Shown here in pieces: positions 11,796 to 23,376 of a stretch of DNA of 64,000 bases (its first letter is position 1; each line of letters opens with the position of its first letter). Location of the stretch: contig OX336354.1 in NCBI GenBank assembly GCA_946902875.1, positions 8,529,247 to 8,593,246 on the forward strand, read 5' to 3'. The position numbers were made by a program, and so were the translations under genes. The stretch comes from Nematopogon swammerdamellus (lineage: Eukaryota > Arthropoda > Insecta > Lepidoptera > Adelidae). Under the pieces are notes generated by a model. The model searched no databases. It saw only the letters and a list, made by a program, of their open reading frames with translations, and was not told the DNA's origin.

Positions 11796-14158
11796 AGTTC
11801 GAGACTATGAATTCTCAATATACAATATGCACAAATCGTCAATCTTGGCTGCATAATGATAATTATAAGTGCAGAAAATATGTATGATTAATGGAAATTT
11901 AGAGAAGTATATCTTTCGGAACGCAGTCTCGAGATGGGTCGCGGCTCGTGGCCCGTGAGACGTGTTCTTTTTGTGACAAAATACTTCAACCACGACGGAG
12001 TCTGCTTAAGGCTATCAACCGACCTCCGCACGCTGAGCTGTTACATTTCCTATTGTAAGATGGCGAATGTCACACCACAACACAATTAAAGTCTATTATG
12101 TAACTCGAAATAAAGATGATTTTACAAAGAATGAAGTATTATTTTCAGAAATCTCTTCTTTGCTACAACAAACAAGAGTACAATTGCATCTATGTTACAA
12201 CATTGTAAAGCCATACGTTTTCTATCTACTGTAGTACATGTCATCAAGAGAACGCGATAAGGCACAAATGAAGTGTAATAGATTGTTATGAATATGGCAA
12301 TAATTTACTACTAGTAGCATTGAAGCTAAGTCCGTTCATAATTGAGTTCCAGTTATCGTTCCATTATGGAACTGCTCCATGGAACCTCTGAGAAGTATCC
12401 TTACGAGTGTCTTTGAGGCTCTTGCAAGAGTCAGACGATGTGGGCAAGAAGAAGTTAGACGCGAGTACTGGCAAGTCAATTTCAACTAGTACATTCTGTA
12501 TGCAATTTAAAAACTAAATGAAGATTAAAAACAATTGTAAATATGTTCCACGTGCAAGACGTGTTATGGGAAAAAATTACAAATACGGTATGACTTTTTA
12601 AGCGACATACCTTAACGAAACATTCATCAATCGTGTAGTCCAGTAAACATGTAATAGTTAAGGGAAGTATGGTTCAGTCAGATTAGAAACTTAGTATTTT
12701 CTAATCTGAGCACACTTAGTTCGCATGCTATCCACATGTAAATTCGAACCTGAATCTGTCCGATTATGGATTTCCTAAATGTTCCCATCGTCCGTTTCCA
12801 ACATCAGTGGAATCGCCAAAATCTAAATCTAAATAGGTAATGGAATAGACTGTTTGTCGGCATAATGGCTCAAAGTTCTAGAAATTTTCTCAAACAGGTC
12901 ACCCGTTTGCGTCGACTCTTGGGAAGTTTTTCTAGCGGCATCGATAAATCCATCTCGGGATGAAGAAACCTTCCCTTCGAAAGAAACATAAAATGATGAA
13001 CTCGCTTTTAGAGTACACAAAATTCGGCAAATTAGGCTATGCTCAGTCAATCGCGACGCAAGTTTCCACAGCAACATGGATGTCGAGTCGGATCGGGCTT
13101 CTCCACACGGAGCTATTCGTTGAATTCGCTCCGTGTGCACACGTGTTTGTCGTTACGCAGGCAGGATTAAGTTACTGCACTTGTAGGCGTTTCCACCACC
13201 TCCGTATGATTCTCGTCCAACAATTATTTTATGGGTTAAAGTGACATTTCTCATACATTTGACATATTATGTTAACCGACAGCTGAATTATAGCCGAAGG
13301 TGATGAAATGGCCGGTCGTTAAAGTATTGAAGCGATGCGTCCTTGATTATGTTTGTTCTGTATGATACGAGCACAGAGGCCAAGTTGTATTTTAGTTCGG
13401 TTAATGATGACAATTTACTATGTTCTGTAGCCACAAAGAATAATTGGATAGAAGTGGTAAGTAAATAGGGTTTATCGAAGCAGGTCTAGTGTGAATAGGC
13501 GGCACTGTCTGGGTCCGCGCCCGCAGGGTGTGCACCGGAGCGAACGGAGTCGTCTCGAGTTACTTAATAGTTGGGCAGCTTTCTGGGAAAGTACAGTTAT
13601 TTATGCCGGCTCCGATGACGATGGAGAAATTAGTTGGATAAATCGGGGTGTTGGTTCGACGCTACGGCAGATTAGTTTGCAAGTTGTTTGATTGGATTCA
13701 GGTGGTTTCGGATTAATGAATATGATATTGGAAATTGTGTCTTTGGTAGTGAATATACCGAGTTGTAAGCAATTTCTAGGTGTCTTGCTTATGTATTTAT
13801 TTACTGAGAATCAAGTTTACAAAGGAAGATTGCCTCTATGTTTCTGAACATAATTCATTATTCCCTGTATATCTAATTTGTATGCGTGTATGTATGTTTA
13901 CATATCTATATTGTATATATATATATATATATATATAAGGTCTTTCATTAGTAGGTAACAATTGTATTTGTATTTTATTATCTGTTTAAATAATATATCT
14001 ATATTTTATCATCATCTCTTTATTTGTTCTCTGCCACTCCACACTCTTTCATGATAACACAAAGGTTGGCTGGAGGAGAACGCCTACGGTGTTAAGCTAT
14101 ACGTTTTGCAAATAATTTTTCAAGTACAATAAATATATTTTCATTTGATTTGATAATT
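11796..14158. other. No supported gene; one small hairpin and a TA microsatellite
   Basis: A 12-bp hairpin lies at 12678-12709 (arm TCAGATTAGAAA, 8-nt loop). A TA dinucleotide run occupies 13914-13937. The frames at 12829-13244 overlap on opposite strands and have no recognisable domain. Confidence 0.45.
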
Positions 14159-14229
14159 CTCCTGCTTTCCTCAACAGTACTTAGTGGACCACAATAATTG
14201 TGGTCCACTACTGTTGAGGAAAGCAGGAG
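14159..14229. repeat. Near-perfect 33-bp hairpin
   Basis: The left arm begins CTCCTGCTTTCCTCAACAGT (14159-14178). Its reverse complement ends the structure at about 14229. The only break is a 4-nt insertion in the left arm (CTTA, near 14180), and the loop is almost absent. The right arm then runs into a further inverted match with 14549-14570. Confidence 0.85.
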
Positions 14230-14570
14230 TCGTGGGATAAAATTATTTTGGTGTTGTTTTATCTAATTTTTGTTGTTGTTTTATATATCACGGTGCTTTC
14301 GTTATTTTCCTTTTGAGAATATCATAAATTACTGGGAAAAAATATGTATAATAAAATTATTTGTTGAGTTATATTTAGTTAGGGAAGTTTGAAGATACAT
14401 TGTTTGTTTTCTTTACTTTAGAATGTTTTCTGCCGGAGTCGGGGCCGCCTAATTGCCATACAAAGTAGATTTTTATCTGCGTCGGACGGTGTTTGAGCAT
14501 TCCTCGGCCGAATGCCGAGATTTCTCGGAAGCTCAGCGCAAATGCGGCTAATTTTATCCCACGACTCCTG
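14224..14570. repeat. 22-bp inverted repeat pair bounding 347 bp
   Basis: The 22 bases at 14224-14245 start CAGGAGTCGTGGGATAAAAT. They are the exact reverse complement of 14549-14570. The interior includes GC-richer sequence from about 14430. It could be a small foldback element or a local inverted copy. Confidence 0.7.
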
Positions 14571-14848
14571 GCGTAATCTCCACTTTCACATAAATAAGCT
14601 CCCGGCTAATTAGACGAAGCTAAAGGCTTTCAGTAGACGACAAGTCGCATCGTGTTAACACGGCCCCGCGATTATCGCGTCCCCGTAGACAACTGTCGCC
14701 TTATAAATCTTCCCCCTCATAGTACCGCGGGCCTGTTAGGGCGGGGTAAAAAAATCAAAGGCTGCTTTGGATCGTCCAAGTTCCCATGACGGAGTTTTTG
14801 TGCGTTCAACATGTGCGAGATTCAGGTGAATTTATTAAAGCGGTACGC
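14571..14848. other. GC-richer unique sequence, possible regulatory DNA
   Basis: Continuing from about 14430, this stretch is GC-richer than its surroundings and contains CGGCTAATTAGACG, a homeodomain-type TAATTA core. No coding frame is apparent. Calling it regulatory is a guess. Confidence 0.25.
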
Positions 14849-14940
14849 TTTTTTAGGTTTCTGTACCCCCCGTACGGAAACCTATTACTTAGCCTACGCC
14901 GCCGTCTGGCTGTCTGTCTGTCTGTATGTCTGTATGTCTT
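14849..14940 (+). repeat. Repeat family C, head fragment
   Basis: TTTTTTAGGTTTCTGTACC, then CCGTACGGAAACCTATTACT and a run of CTGTCTGTCTG units, matches the start of the longer copy at 60389. Confidence 0.6.
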
Positions 14941-15014
14941 GCATTTTAAGTATGAGGAATTTACGGTATTTACCTGTTCACTCTTCTCGACCGTTGGAGT
15001 TTTCTAAAAAAATA

Positions 15015-15370
15015 GGCCAAGTGCGAGTCGAACTCGCGCACCGAGTTTTCCGTACCACCACGTAAATTAGGGATTTTATTGTTATCTTACTTCAGAGTGA
15101 CACTCGCACATTGTCTCAGTATCGATCACGCCATCTATCGATGAAAGTTCATACTTTTATTATTGAAATGTTCGGATAATTCGATAGATGGTGCTCTTCT
15201 GAAAATTAAGATATTTTTATGGGACCTCCTTAATTTTTTACTTTTTATATTTTTTATTATTTGTTGTTATATCCGCCATAATAACACATATTCAGTGAAG
15301 ATTTCAATCGGCTACCTACTACGGTTCCTAAGATACATCTATCGGACGGACGGAAGGACGGACGAACCGG
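15015..15370 (-). repeat. Repeat family C, near-complete copy, minus strand
   Basis: On the plus strand it begins GGCCAAGTGCGAGTCGAACT, the reverse complement of the family's 3' end. It continues through TTATTTGTTGTTATATCCGC and CGGCTACCTACTACGGTTCC to GGACGGACGG. The block order is the reverse of the copy at 60389-60678. The family is common in Lepidoptera as I know it, but I cannot assign its class. Confidence 0.65.
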
Positions 15371-15913
15371 ACCGAGTCTTGAATTCGATCCATTGTATTG
15401 GTTCTTGGCTAGGTTGTGAAAGAATATGTTGAATTGAAAGGATATTGCATAGATGACGATATCCCGATCGAAATTAAACCCGTCCTCTACGGAAGCATTA
15501 ACCAAAACAATCCTTCGCCTACACCAGGTGGCGGGCGCGATCGGCGCCGGCGCATTACTCTCGAAAAAAAATCATTTTGGAAGATTTTTCCATAAAACTT
15601 CATGAACTAACATATGGATTGTATTTACAGATAAATATTCTAGCTATAAATAGTATTTTTTTATATATATTGCATATTATTATTTTGTAAAGTTGTGTTA
15701 TATGAAAATCGCGACCTGTCTCAGATTTTTTATTTTTATAAATTTATTAGACCGGAAATCGGTCACATAGTATTTTTATTATAAACACTAATAAATAACG
15801 GACCTAATCATACCTTTCTTGTGTATCAGCAGCCCCCGTGTCAACCACAATAAAATTTTGAATTCGCAAAAAATGTTGGCAAAAAAAACACTTTCACCAA
15901 GTTCCTAGGCGAA
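15371..15913. other. No recognised feature
   Basis: AT-rich sequence between a family C copy and a 175-bp tandem duplication. No domain or RNA gene is seen. Confidence 0.45.
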
Positions 15914-16232
15914 ACCTAGGTCACAAAAATGGCTCATTTCTCGTAAATTTACGACATGCAAGCACTAAGCGGCACATATTATTCAACTAGAAGAACTAAG
16001 GAACATTTCTGTCACCTCACTTTTTCCAAAAAAACGATTTATTTTGAGAAACAAGCTTCTCAAAACAGGCAAGTTTGTATGGCGCGAGACCTAGGTCACA
16101 AAAATGGCTTGTTTCTCGTAAATGTACGACATGTAAGCACTAAACGGCATATATTATTCAACTAGAAGAACTAATGAACATTTCTGTCACCTCACTTTCT
16201 CCGAAAAACCGATTTATTTTGAGAAACAAGCT
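15914..16232. repeat. Tandem duplication, 175-bp unit
   Basis: ACCTAGGTCACAAAAATGGC occurs at 15914 and again at 16089. Shared blocks follow in order, including TATTATTCAACTAGAAGAAC, ACATTTCTGTCACCTCACTT and GATTTATTTTGAGAAACAAG. The second copy is partial. It could be internal sequence of the nearby piggyBac-like element, which is unproven. Confidence 0.85.
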
Positions 16233-16599
16233 TTGACAACAACAACAAACAGGAAAAAATTGTCAGTATGGAGTAGGACTTTTCTTCGACTTTTTACGTA
16301 AAATGCATCTCAACTCAGTACAAACAAATGTACTCAATAGGTCCGGAATATAATGAAAAAGAGAAAAAACATCACTTACCGGTCCATTCTTCTGTATTTG
16401 GTGAACAAACTCAACGAACATTCACTACACCGACCCACAACACAACACCCACAACAATGACGACAGATATGATATTTTTTTCCTACTCTGTCGGCTCGTT
16501 GTTGTCTTCGGTAATGATAGTGTTGGTAGATCAATTTTGTCAACTTTATAGTATGTCTCTTTGTACTAATACTATAATAGTAGATTGTGTAGGGAAAAA

Positions 16600-16712
16600 T
16601 TATTTTTCGGCCCATGCAGCGGTTTGGAGCGGTGGCGGGTTAATATTGACCGCTCCATAGATGACGGTATAAATGCTCGGCGGGCAATATTGCCCGCTCC
16701 AGTGATGAAGGG
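16600..16712. mobile_element. piggyBac-like element, right end
   Basis: Read inward from the right, the tip starts CCCTTCATCACTGGAGCGGG directly next to TTAA (16713-16716), the target used by piggyBac elements. An 18-bp perfect palindrome GCGGGCAATATTGCCCGC lies at 16680-16697, and a related inverted motif around GGTTAATATTGACC lies about 45 bp further in. I found no matching left end, so the element is incomplete or its left end is diverged. No transposase frame is seen. Confidence 0.5.
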
Positions 16713-16716
16713 TTAA

Positions 16717-17775
16717 ATTATATATTAAATAAATAATTGGATTTTAATAGAGGTACAAAGCGTAAGAAGCTTCGCGTCTGTCGGGTGTCCCACGACACCT
16801 CACCTTTTTTTATTCCGAAACTAAAGTCTGAAACTTGGCTACATCTCACCTCCTTCCTGGATTCATGCTGTTTGCCAGGAATATACATTAAGAGAAAATA
16901 AGCTGACATGGCAGTAGGTATACTTTAGTTATTCGTTTTGCAATTCTATGAAAGCAGCGTTACAATAACCAGCAAAGGCCTTCATAATTTTGTAAATATT
17001 CTTCCTCGACGCGCGCCGCTGTGTAGGTAACGCCGTTATGTTCATTGGAGCGTGTAATCTGTTGTATTCAGTGTAATGTTCACACAGACAGAACGCTTCT
17101 CTTCCTGCTGGCTGTCGCGTAACTCTAGGAAGCCATTACACCGACGACGACTTGACAAGTTTCCACACTGCACTCCTAGCCTAGCTTAGCCTTTGCTTTA
17201 TAGTTCGCGGTGGAAAACATACATTTCCATTATTCTGTAAACTATTAACGGTGTGTACTAACATAATGTTACAACAAGGTCACGCCGATAGTGCAATTTG
17301 CAAGAAACAATTAATACAATTGAATGCAATGCAAATGAGCAATGAGCAAAAAAAAAGCTGTCAAGTGTGGAGAGGGTTCCGTACAATTCCGTTTTCCGGG
17401 AGAACTAATTTAGAATTTTTGTTTATTTCCTGTAAAATATGAGAGGCCTTTCTATTAAAATGTTTTTTCCAAATTTTTAGACACCGTAGTTTCGCAGATA
17501 AGTTGTGGGGGGGAATTCTCTATTTTTGTATATACATATATTTTTTTTCTTTTAACAATGCATTTTAAAATCATTATAAAAATATATTTGTATTTTTTTT
17601 TCTTTCTTTCTTTATAATTTGGTTCTCCAAAATCTATTTCATTTACGCTATACGTCCGTAATTAGGTTATCAAATTCTATATATGTACCAAATTTCAACT
17701 TTTTGCGCCCAGTAGATTCGGAGAAAATAAGCTGTGACAGACGGACAGACAGACACAAGAGTGATTCTATAGGAG
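16717..17775. other. No supported gene
   Basis: AT-rich, unique-looking sequence with short frames only. Confidence 0.45.
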
Positions 17776-17942
17776 TTTTTTTTTATGCAGACTGAATACG
17801 GTTGGCTACATCAACTACAACATCGGTGATATAATGTCAGCCCATAACACCTTGGTGAAATAGGTGCCATATCAGTGCTTCCCTTCGGTCGAGCCGGCTA
17901 CACTGAACTAGACTAAAACCCGAAATATTTACCGTTTCAACC
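17776..17942 (-). mobile_element. SINE family A, 3' half, minus strand
   Basis: From the T run at 17776 it reads through the reverse complement of GATGTAGCCAACCGTRTTCAG and TTATGGGCTGACAT up to the middle of the body. The head is missing, so the insertion is 5' truncated. Confidence 0.7.
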
Positions 17943-17965
17943 TTCTGTTTCTTCCAAAGAGTTCG

Positions 17966-17994
17966 GTTTTTTTTTCCTCGGTACGGAACCCTAA
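17966..17994 (-). repeat. Family C tip fragment
   Basis: CCTCGGTACGGAACCCTAAT resembles the reverse complement of the TAGGGTTCCGTACC tip of family C. Confidence 0.4.
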
Positions 17995-18032
17995 TTATAT
18001 AATACGTAAGTATTCGCGAAAGGAATGAAAGC

Positions 18033-18561
18033 AAGACGAAAGTAATGGTACTGGAGAGGAAAGAAATTGTGTCCGAATGCAATGTAGTGATTAGGGATAA
18101 GAGGCTGGAGCAAGTGAACGAATTCGTGTATCTGCGGGGAATATGTTCACTCAAGTTGGAAAAAGTGGAGATGTGAAAAGATAGAGCTGGTAATCAAGTG
18201 AATCGGCCTTGCAAGCTGTTATGAGCAGCCAAAGCATGTCCACTGGGGCACGTTTGGCTGTTCACGTTGTAGTGTTGGCCCCTACACTGATGTACGTCAG
18301 TGAACGTCGAGCATGACAGACGATGCATGAAGGCGGGATAAATGCCGTGGAAATGCGCGTTGAGGAGTATGCGTGTAGTTACAATGAAAGATAGATAGAG
18401 AAATAATGTAGTGCAAAGAGCGTTGTGATCTGAAAGAAGATATAATGACAAGGATTGAGAAATGAATGCTTCGGTGGTTCAGTCATGTTGCAAGAATGGA
18501 TGATAGGAGACTAACGAAAGACATAAATGTCGGAAAGGAAGAGTCGGGAAGGATCGCCATA
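18033..18561 (+). pseudogene. Decayed RTE-like LINE reverse transcriptase, C-terminal part
   Basis: The frame from 18033 translates to KTKVMVLERKEIV and later EQVNEFVYL, then after stops and frame changes MLRWFSHVARMDDRRLTKDI. This order (KTKVM, VNEFVYLG-like, MLRWFGHV-like, RLTK) is typical of the region after the reverse transcriptase palm in RTE-type non-LTR retrotransposons. Several stops, and frame drift in the middle, show it is dead. The endonuclease and palm motifs are absent, so it is a fragment. The family call rests on remembered motif order, not on an alignment. Confidence 0.7.
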
Positions 18562-20235
18562 GCTAGACGCACGACCTGGACTAGAACGAGCATATGCTAA
18601 TTTATTTTATTTATTTATCTCTTTATTTCAGCCAACTAGGGCCATATCCTGAATGTGCAGGACGGCAGTTGTAGACAGCTCCGGCGCGGGCTCAGCATAC
18701 TTATGGCGCGCGACCTCACGATGAAGGTCGCGATTGTAGCGCCGGAACACCACACCGGAGGGCCAAAACTCACTGCGAAGGAATCTCTTCACCTTCTCGG
18801 CAGGAATGCACAGCTTGAAAGCGCTAAAAAAGGGTCAAGTGTATAGTACCCGTAACCGACGAGCATATATGAAGAACATTTATGAGAGTGGAAGAGGCAG
18901 CAGAGGTGCGTCTGGATCGTGCCACGCGGAGATCCGTTGTCTCTGCCTACTCCACTTTTTTTATTGCTTCAGAACTGGGTGGCTGTGCCCGAGGATGAAA
19001 GCCTCAGGCGAAGCCAATTTCACCCCCGAAGAGGTGCCAGTCCGGCTGGAAGGCGGACTAATGTCGCTGGGGAAAGGTTATTAAGACGCGATTTGAAGAT
19101 CCGTGGATTGTAGGAATATGGACAGATATTTCCCGGAAGCCCGTTCCACACTTTTGCAGTGCGACACAAAAATGATTTAGAGAATCGTGCAGTTCGAAGA
19201 ACTTTTCTGTCGACTTAAAAGGGGTTTTCCGCTAGAGTATGGCGGGTTTGGCGAAGGCGAACAGGACGAGAAGGGATGAGGGAAGCAAGTTCGTCAGAGC
19301 AGCGGCCATAGTAGTATGTACCGATAAAACATGCTTAATGAATGACCCAACGATGCATCTATGCTTTGGAGGTTGAAGGTCCTTTGTGAGTACAGAGTCT
19401 CCAATGAGATGAATGGATCTGGGAAACAAGCGTGACGTTATCTATGTATGTATTCGCGAAAAATAACTTGATCTGGCTTGATCGTCGACGGGTTTTACCG
19501 AATATTCACGGATTCTCTTCCAATTTTGGAAAACTCGCATATGTCCTTAATCCCGAAATCCCAAAGTTCTCGCATGAGGAATCGACTTTGGCGAACTTTT
19601 TCCATTCACTTATCTCATTTCAAGGTTAAAACACCTCAGTAAGGCAAATCATTTGATTTATATATAGGTATTTAGGAAATTAGGTACTACAAACAAAAGG
19701 ACCCCCTATTCCTACAGCAATGGTAGAAATAGTGCTCAAAACAAGTGCAACCTTCAATCTTTCCAATTGTACATTACCTAAGACGAAAACATACACATTT
19801 GCCGACGGCAACAAGACTCAGACGGCTAGCGTAGCCGCAACTGTTCTCATAACCGTGATTCGTGGCCGCCACAAGCCTAAAGCAATATTGCAACACGAAT
19901 CGACATGGTCGCAACACAAGTAGTACCCGCGCTGACGAAATTGAACGTTTCCCATGAAATACCTACCATTGCAATTCTATAACGGCGAAATTGAATAGCG
20001 CCATACATAACCGTTAAAAATTCACAAATAACATACGCCATAAATATGCAATGAAGTTTCAAAGAAAATAAGCTGTCCGTCTACCTAACAACAAGGTTCA
20101 TTTGTTATTTAGATTGTATCGAGCGGAAAATAAAGCGTCACGTCACGTATGTTAAAATAGACGACTTTGACCGGTAAACTTTGGAAAAATGCTGAGGACG
20201 ATTCACCCAGGTCAACGAGAAGAATGTTCGTCTCA
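18562..20235. other. Unclassified, possibly repeat-derived
   Basis: After an (ATTT)-rich stretch near 18600, the stretch 18650-19430 is GC-richer and has frames on both strands (for example 18806-19084 plus). It reads like decayed mobile DNA because it follows an LINE fragment, but I recognise no domain. 19430-20235 is ordinary AT-rich sequence. Confidence 0.35.
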
Positions 20236-20275
20236 TTAGGTTTTCGTATCCCGTACGGAAACCTGTTACTAATTC
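20236..20275 (+). repeat. Family C head fragment
   Basis: TTAGGTTTTCGTATCCCGTA followed by CGGAAACCTGTTACTAA matches the start of family C. Confidence 0.55.
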
Positions 20276-20425
20276 ATTATTCACGTGACTGTTCAGTTTC
20301 TAGTTGAATTTCAATAAATTCTCTCGGTAAAGCTACAATAATTTGTTTACGAGTGGGTTTGAATTGCAACAAATTTAAGGTGGCATGAGACCTGAGAAAT
20401 ATGTATATCTCATATTTGCAGCGGC

Positions 20426-20790
20426 GCCGGCGGGTGGCCGAGTGGTTTGGGCATCGGCTTCTCATGCTAGAGGTCCAAGGTGCGAATCCGGTCGGCGTGT
20501 ACCAATACCAATGAGTTTCTGACGAAAAAATGTACGTGCATAGATACCTACACCTAGCTGCTGCTTCACCGTTCGGAACCGGTGTAAAACTGTAGGTCCC
20601 TTCCCTTGCCCCTTACGATGGCCGCATAGCAGCCTTGGCTGTGTTCTCCTCTAGTCCAGTATAGCCAGCCAGCATTCCAGGGAAGTCTCCGGTATGGCAC
20701 CTACCTTCTCGGAGGTGATATTGGCTGGTCGGAGCATGCGCTTTGTCCCCTCCGACTCAGCCACCCATATCGGATTACATAAAAAAAAAA
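20426..20790 (+). mobile_element. SINE family A2 (tRNA-derived head)
   Basis: The head GCCGGCGGGTGGCCGAGTGG has a good Pol III A box (TGGCCGAGTGG). About 45 bases on, AGGTGCGAATCCGGTCGG supplies a B box, so the first 75 or so bases resemble a tRNA of the Ser or Leu type. The body contains GTAAAACTGTAGGTCCCTTC, identical to SINE family A, and TATGGCACCTACCTTC, similar to family A. It ends with GGATTACAT and a 10-A tail (20781-20790). Confidence 0.8.
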
Positions 20791-22745
20791 TCTCAAATGG
20801 GCGCACCCGAAGAAATCTCCACACAAAGGAGAACTTTCTGTGAGCGCTGGATATGTGGTGCAATAATTGCCAAAGCATATTTCAATTTATTGTAATTAAT
20901 CTACAGGCGAAATCCCTTAAGTCAAAGGCAAATTCCAATTTTGTTGAGTTTAAATTATAAATTGATTCCTTGTTGATGGTTTCGCTTAGACACATTTTTA
21001 ATTTAGTGTTTATATAAAAACATAAAACTATAGCTGGTCAGATATGGACCTTCCAAGGTATCATGTCACCTTAACTTACTGCGTAGAACGAGGTGTACTT
21101 ACCTAATGTAATAAAAATATTCCAAGGAAAGCTTATATTTTTTTGCAAACGCCCACTCACTTATTCGTAACGTAAACCCACGTTGTTCTAATATCTAGGG
21201 TTTCTGACTCGTCTACAACGGTCGAGAGAGCGCAGTTGAATTAACTCCACTCCCTGTCAGAGTCTCGCTGAGAGTGACGCGCTAGTTGTCTGAAACCAGT
21301 ATAATGTCCGTCCAGTCTAGACTTCTCCATTCTCTACTCCAACGTCGAAGATCTGTCAGTTAATAATAAAGCGAACGCGAGCCCGAAGTGCATAATTTAG
21401 CTTTTACACCTCATTTGCCTAAGTCGCGATTCATAATCCCGTAGGAACCTAATGGACTCGGGAATCTCTCGCTCACTGGTGGGTGACGCGACGTCGACAA
21501 TCCTTCCTTTGGTGAAAATGGAGACACTGATTTGCATTAATATGTCCCGTTCCGACTGCTGAAGTGCACTTAGCGGCTAGAAAATAGAAATTAGGTTTCT
21601 TTCTTACTTTTTCACGTTGTTTGACAACATTTTTAATACTTGATCATTTGTCGGTCCACTTATTTTATAATTTTACGTATAATTATTATTTTATCCTACT
21701 ATCACATGTGCTTATTAGTGTATGTTATTTATTAGTCACGGCACTGAATATATGTATATTATACATGGTGCGTTCTGTATCACAAATAACACTTGTATTG
21801 TGTTTCGTAACGACCACGAAGTTTCCTTCTCCTCAATTAGTTTCAATAAACATTTGCGAAATCCTACGTGCGATATTGCTTACAATAATGAGCTGAACGC
21901 ACAGAGTCCTCTATGCTCAAAGTAAATGTCGCTCGCTCGCGCGCCTGTGCACGTGCGAGATTGTATTTGCAGCTTTAGAAATTCTCTAACGATTGCGATC
22001 CGGTTTGGGGCGCGCGGGAAGCAACGCGGCGTCAGCGTCTCGTCGTGTTCATCATACACGCGCGCGCGCGATGAGTAGAGAACCGGTCTAGCGGCTAGTC
22101 TCGGTTCACCGGAACACCAATCCATAAACAACGACCGGACTGTTATGTATGAACACAGACTCGGTGAGATCTTTGCCTTCATTTTCAACGGCGATTCCTA
22201 TCTAAATAGCCGTGCGAACGCTCCTCGACTGGGTAAACTCGCAATTTCAACATTTTGGAATATCACGAAAAACCTCGGCGGGCAACGTGGATCTCTCGAA
22301 CCTACGTCAACTGTACTTTTCTTTATTTGTTCGTTAAATCCGACGGCATTATTCAAATGAGATTCCAGGCAGGACATAGGGGTGCCCTTCCCTTTTCCGA
22401 CACACGTTAAATCCGTATAATTTATGCGCCAGCTGAAGGCGCTGTCGTCTTGTAATCCCGCGTAATGGACCGCGCCGAGCCACCACGCCGAGCCGTGCCG
22501 CCCCGTCCGCCCCGCTGCATGTCGCTCTGTGACGCTCGGGTGCGGCGGTTCTGATTTAACCTAGGATTGGTCCGAATCTCTATTACTTGTGGACTGTGGT
22601 GTCATCCCTAATTTAAAATCTTTTGTATAATGTTGATCTTTCTTCGTCTATTTATTCGTCTTATATGATTTGCTTACATATGAGGGATGAAAGTGAATGA
22701 ATAGGTACATCTAGTTAAGGGATTTAGGAATTATTTGACTATCAA
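20791..22745. other. No supported gene
   Basis: Mostly AT-rich sequence with GC-rich pockets at about 21910-22110 and 22440-22560. The frames here overlap on opposite strands and have no recognisable domain. Confidence 0.45.
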
Positions 22746-22909
22746 TCTACACTTTTACACTAATTTATAAAGAGGTAAAGTTTGTAAGTTTGGATGTAGG
22801 AGGTAATCTCCGAAAATACTCATCCGATAAAAATTATTTGACCAATATTTAGAATGGACCTTCAGGATGGACATAAGCTATGCGAGCGAAGTCGCGGGCA
22901 AAAGCTAGT
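22746..22909 (+). mobile_element. Helitron-like non-autonomous element
   Basis: It starts TCTACACTTTTACACTAATT and continues TATAAAGAGGTAAAGTTTGT, the usual opening of a common lepidopteran Helitron group. It ends GCGAGCGAAGTCGCGGGC then AAAAGCTAGT, a short GC hairpin followed by CTAGT. Both ends fit Helitron structure (5' TC, 3' hairpin plus CTRR-type end) and there is no terminal inverted repeat. At about 164 bp it is internally deleted and non-coding. Confidence 0.7.
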
Positions 22910-23311
22910 AGGTACTATTTAAAGAACCTTCTAAAGCCTTCTAAAGCCAATATGCTTTTTAGCCCAAATGTTGTGTCTAATGCACATCCACTAAAAACAT
23001 ATCCAAGCTAAGCTTTCGTTGGCACGTTGGAATGTTCGCGGTCGTGACTGGGCAGGCCCACCAGAGCGTTAGAGCGGCGGGTGAGCGGCGAGCTGCCTCG
23101 CTCACGCACGACACGAGACGTCGTCGTCGGCCTCGCCGGCGCTGCCAACTTTTGAAACAACAACGAGACGATGTTTCAGTTCTAAACCTTGGCCTTTGTG
23201 TTTGACTAGTTTTAGAGCGTGGCAACCGGCAACCACAGCACTAAGGTATATTTATGTTGCCAGGGATTTAAACCCATTCTGCTACCTGCTCCAAATTGTT
23301 TCCTAAAACGT
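22910..23311. other. No supported gene
   Basis: Includes a GC-richer stretch at about 23040-23130. No domain is recognised. Confidence 0.4.
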
Positions 23312-23376
23312 TTGCTTAACTCTGAGGATTGTTATTTTATCCTAGGGATAAAATAACAATCCTCAGAGTTAAGCAA
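23312..23376. repeat. Perfect 31-bp hairpin with a 3-nt loop
   Basis: The left arm at 23312-23342 starts TTGCTTAACTCTGAGGATTG. The right arm at 23346-23376 is its exact reverse complement. The loop is TAG. The absence of bulges argues against a microRNA precursor and for a recent inverted duplication. Confidence 0.9.

Noticed and set aside
16328..16660. 110-codon frame near the piggyBac-like end as a transposase
   Set aside because: No DDE-type motif or piggyBac similarity; the tail of the frame runs into the terminal palindromes.
23312..23376. microRNA precursor
   Set aside because: The stem is perfect with a 3-nt loop; animal microRNA precursors have bulges and larger loops, and no known mature sequence was recognised.
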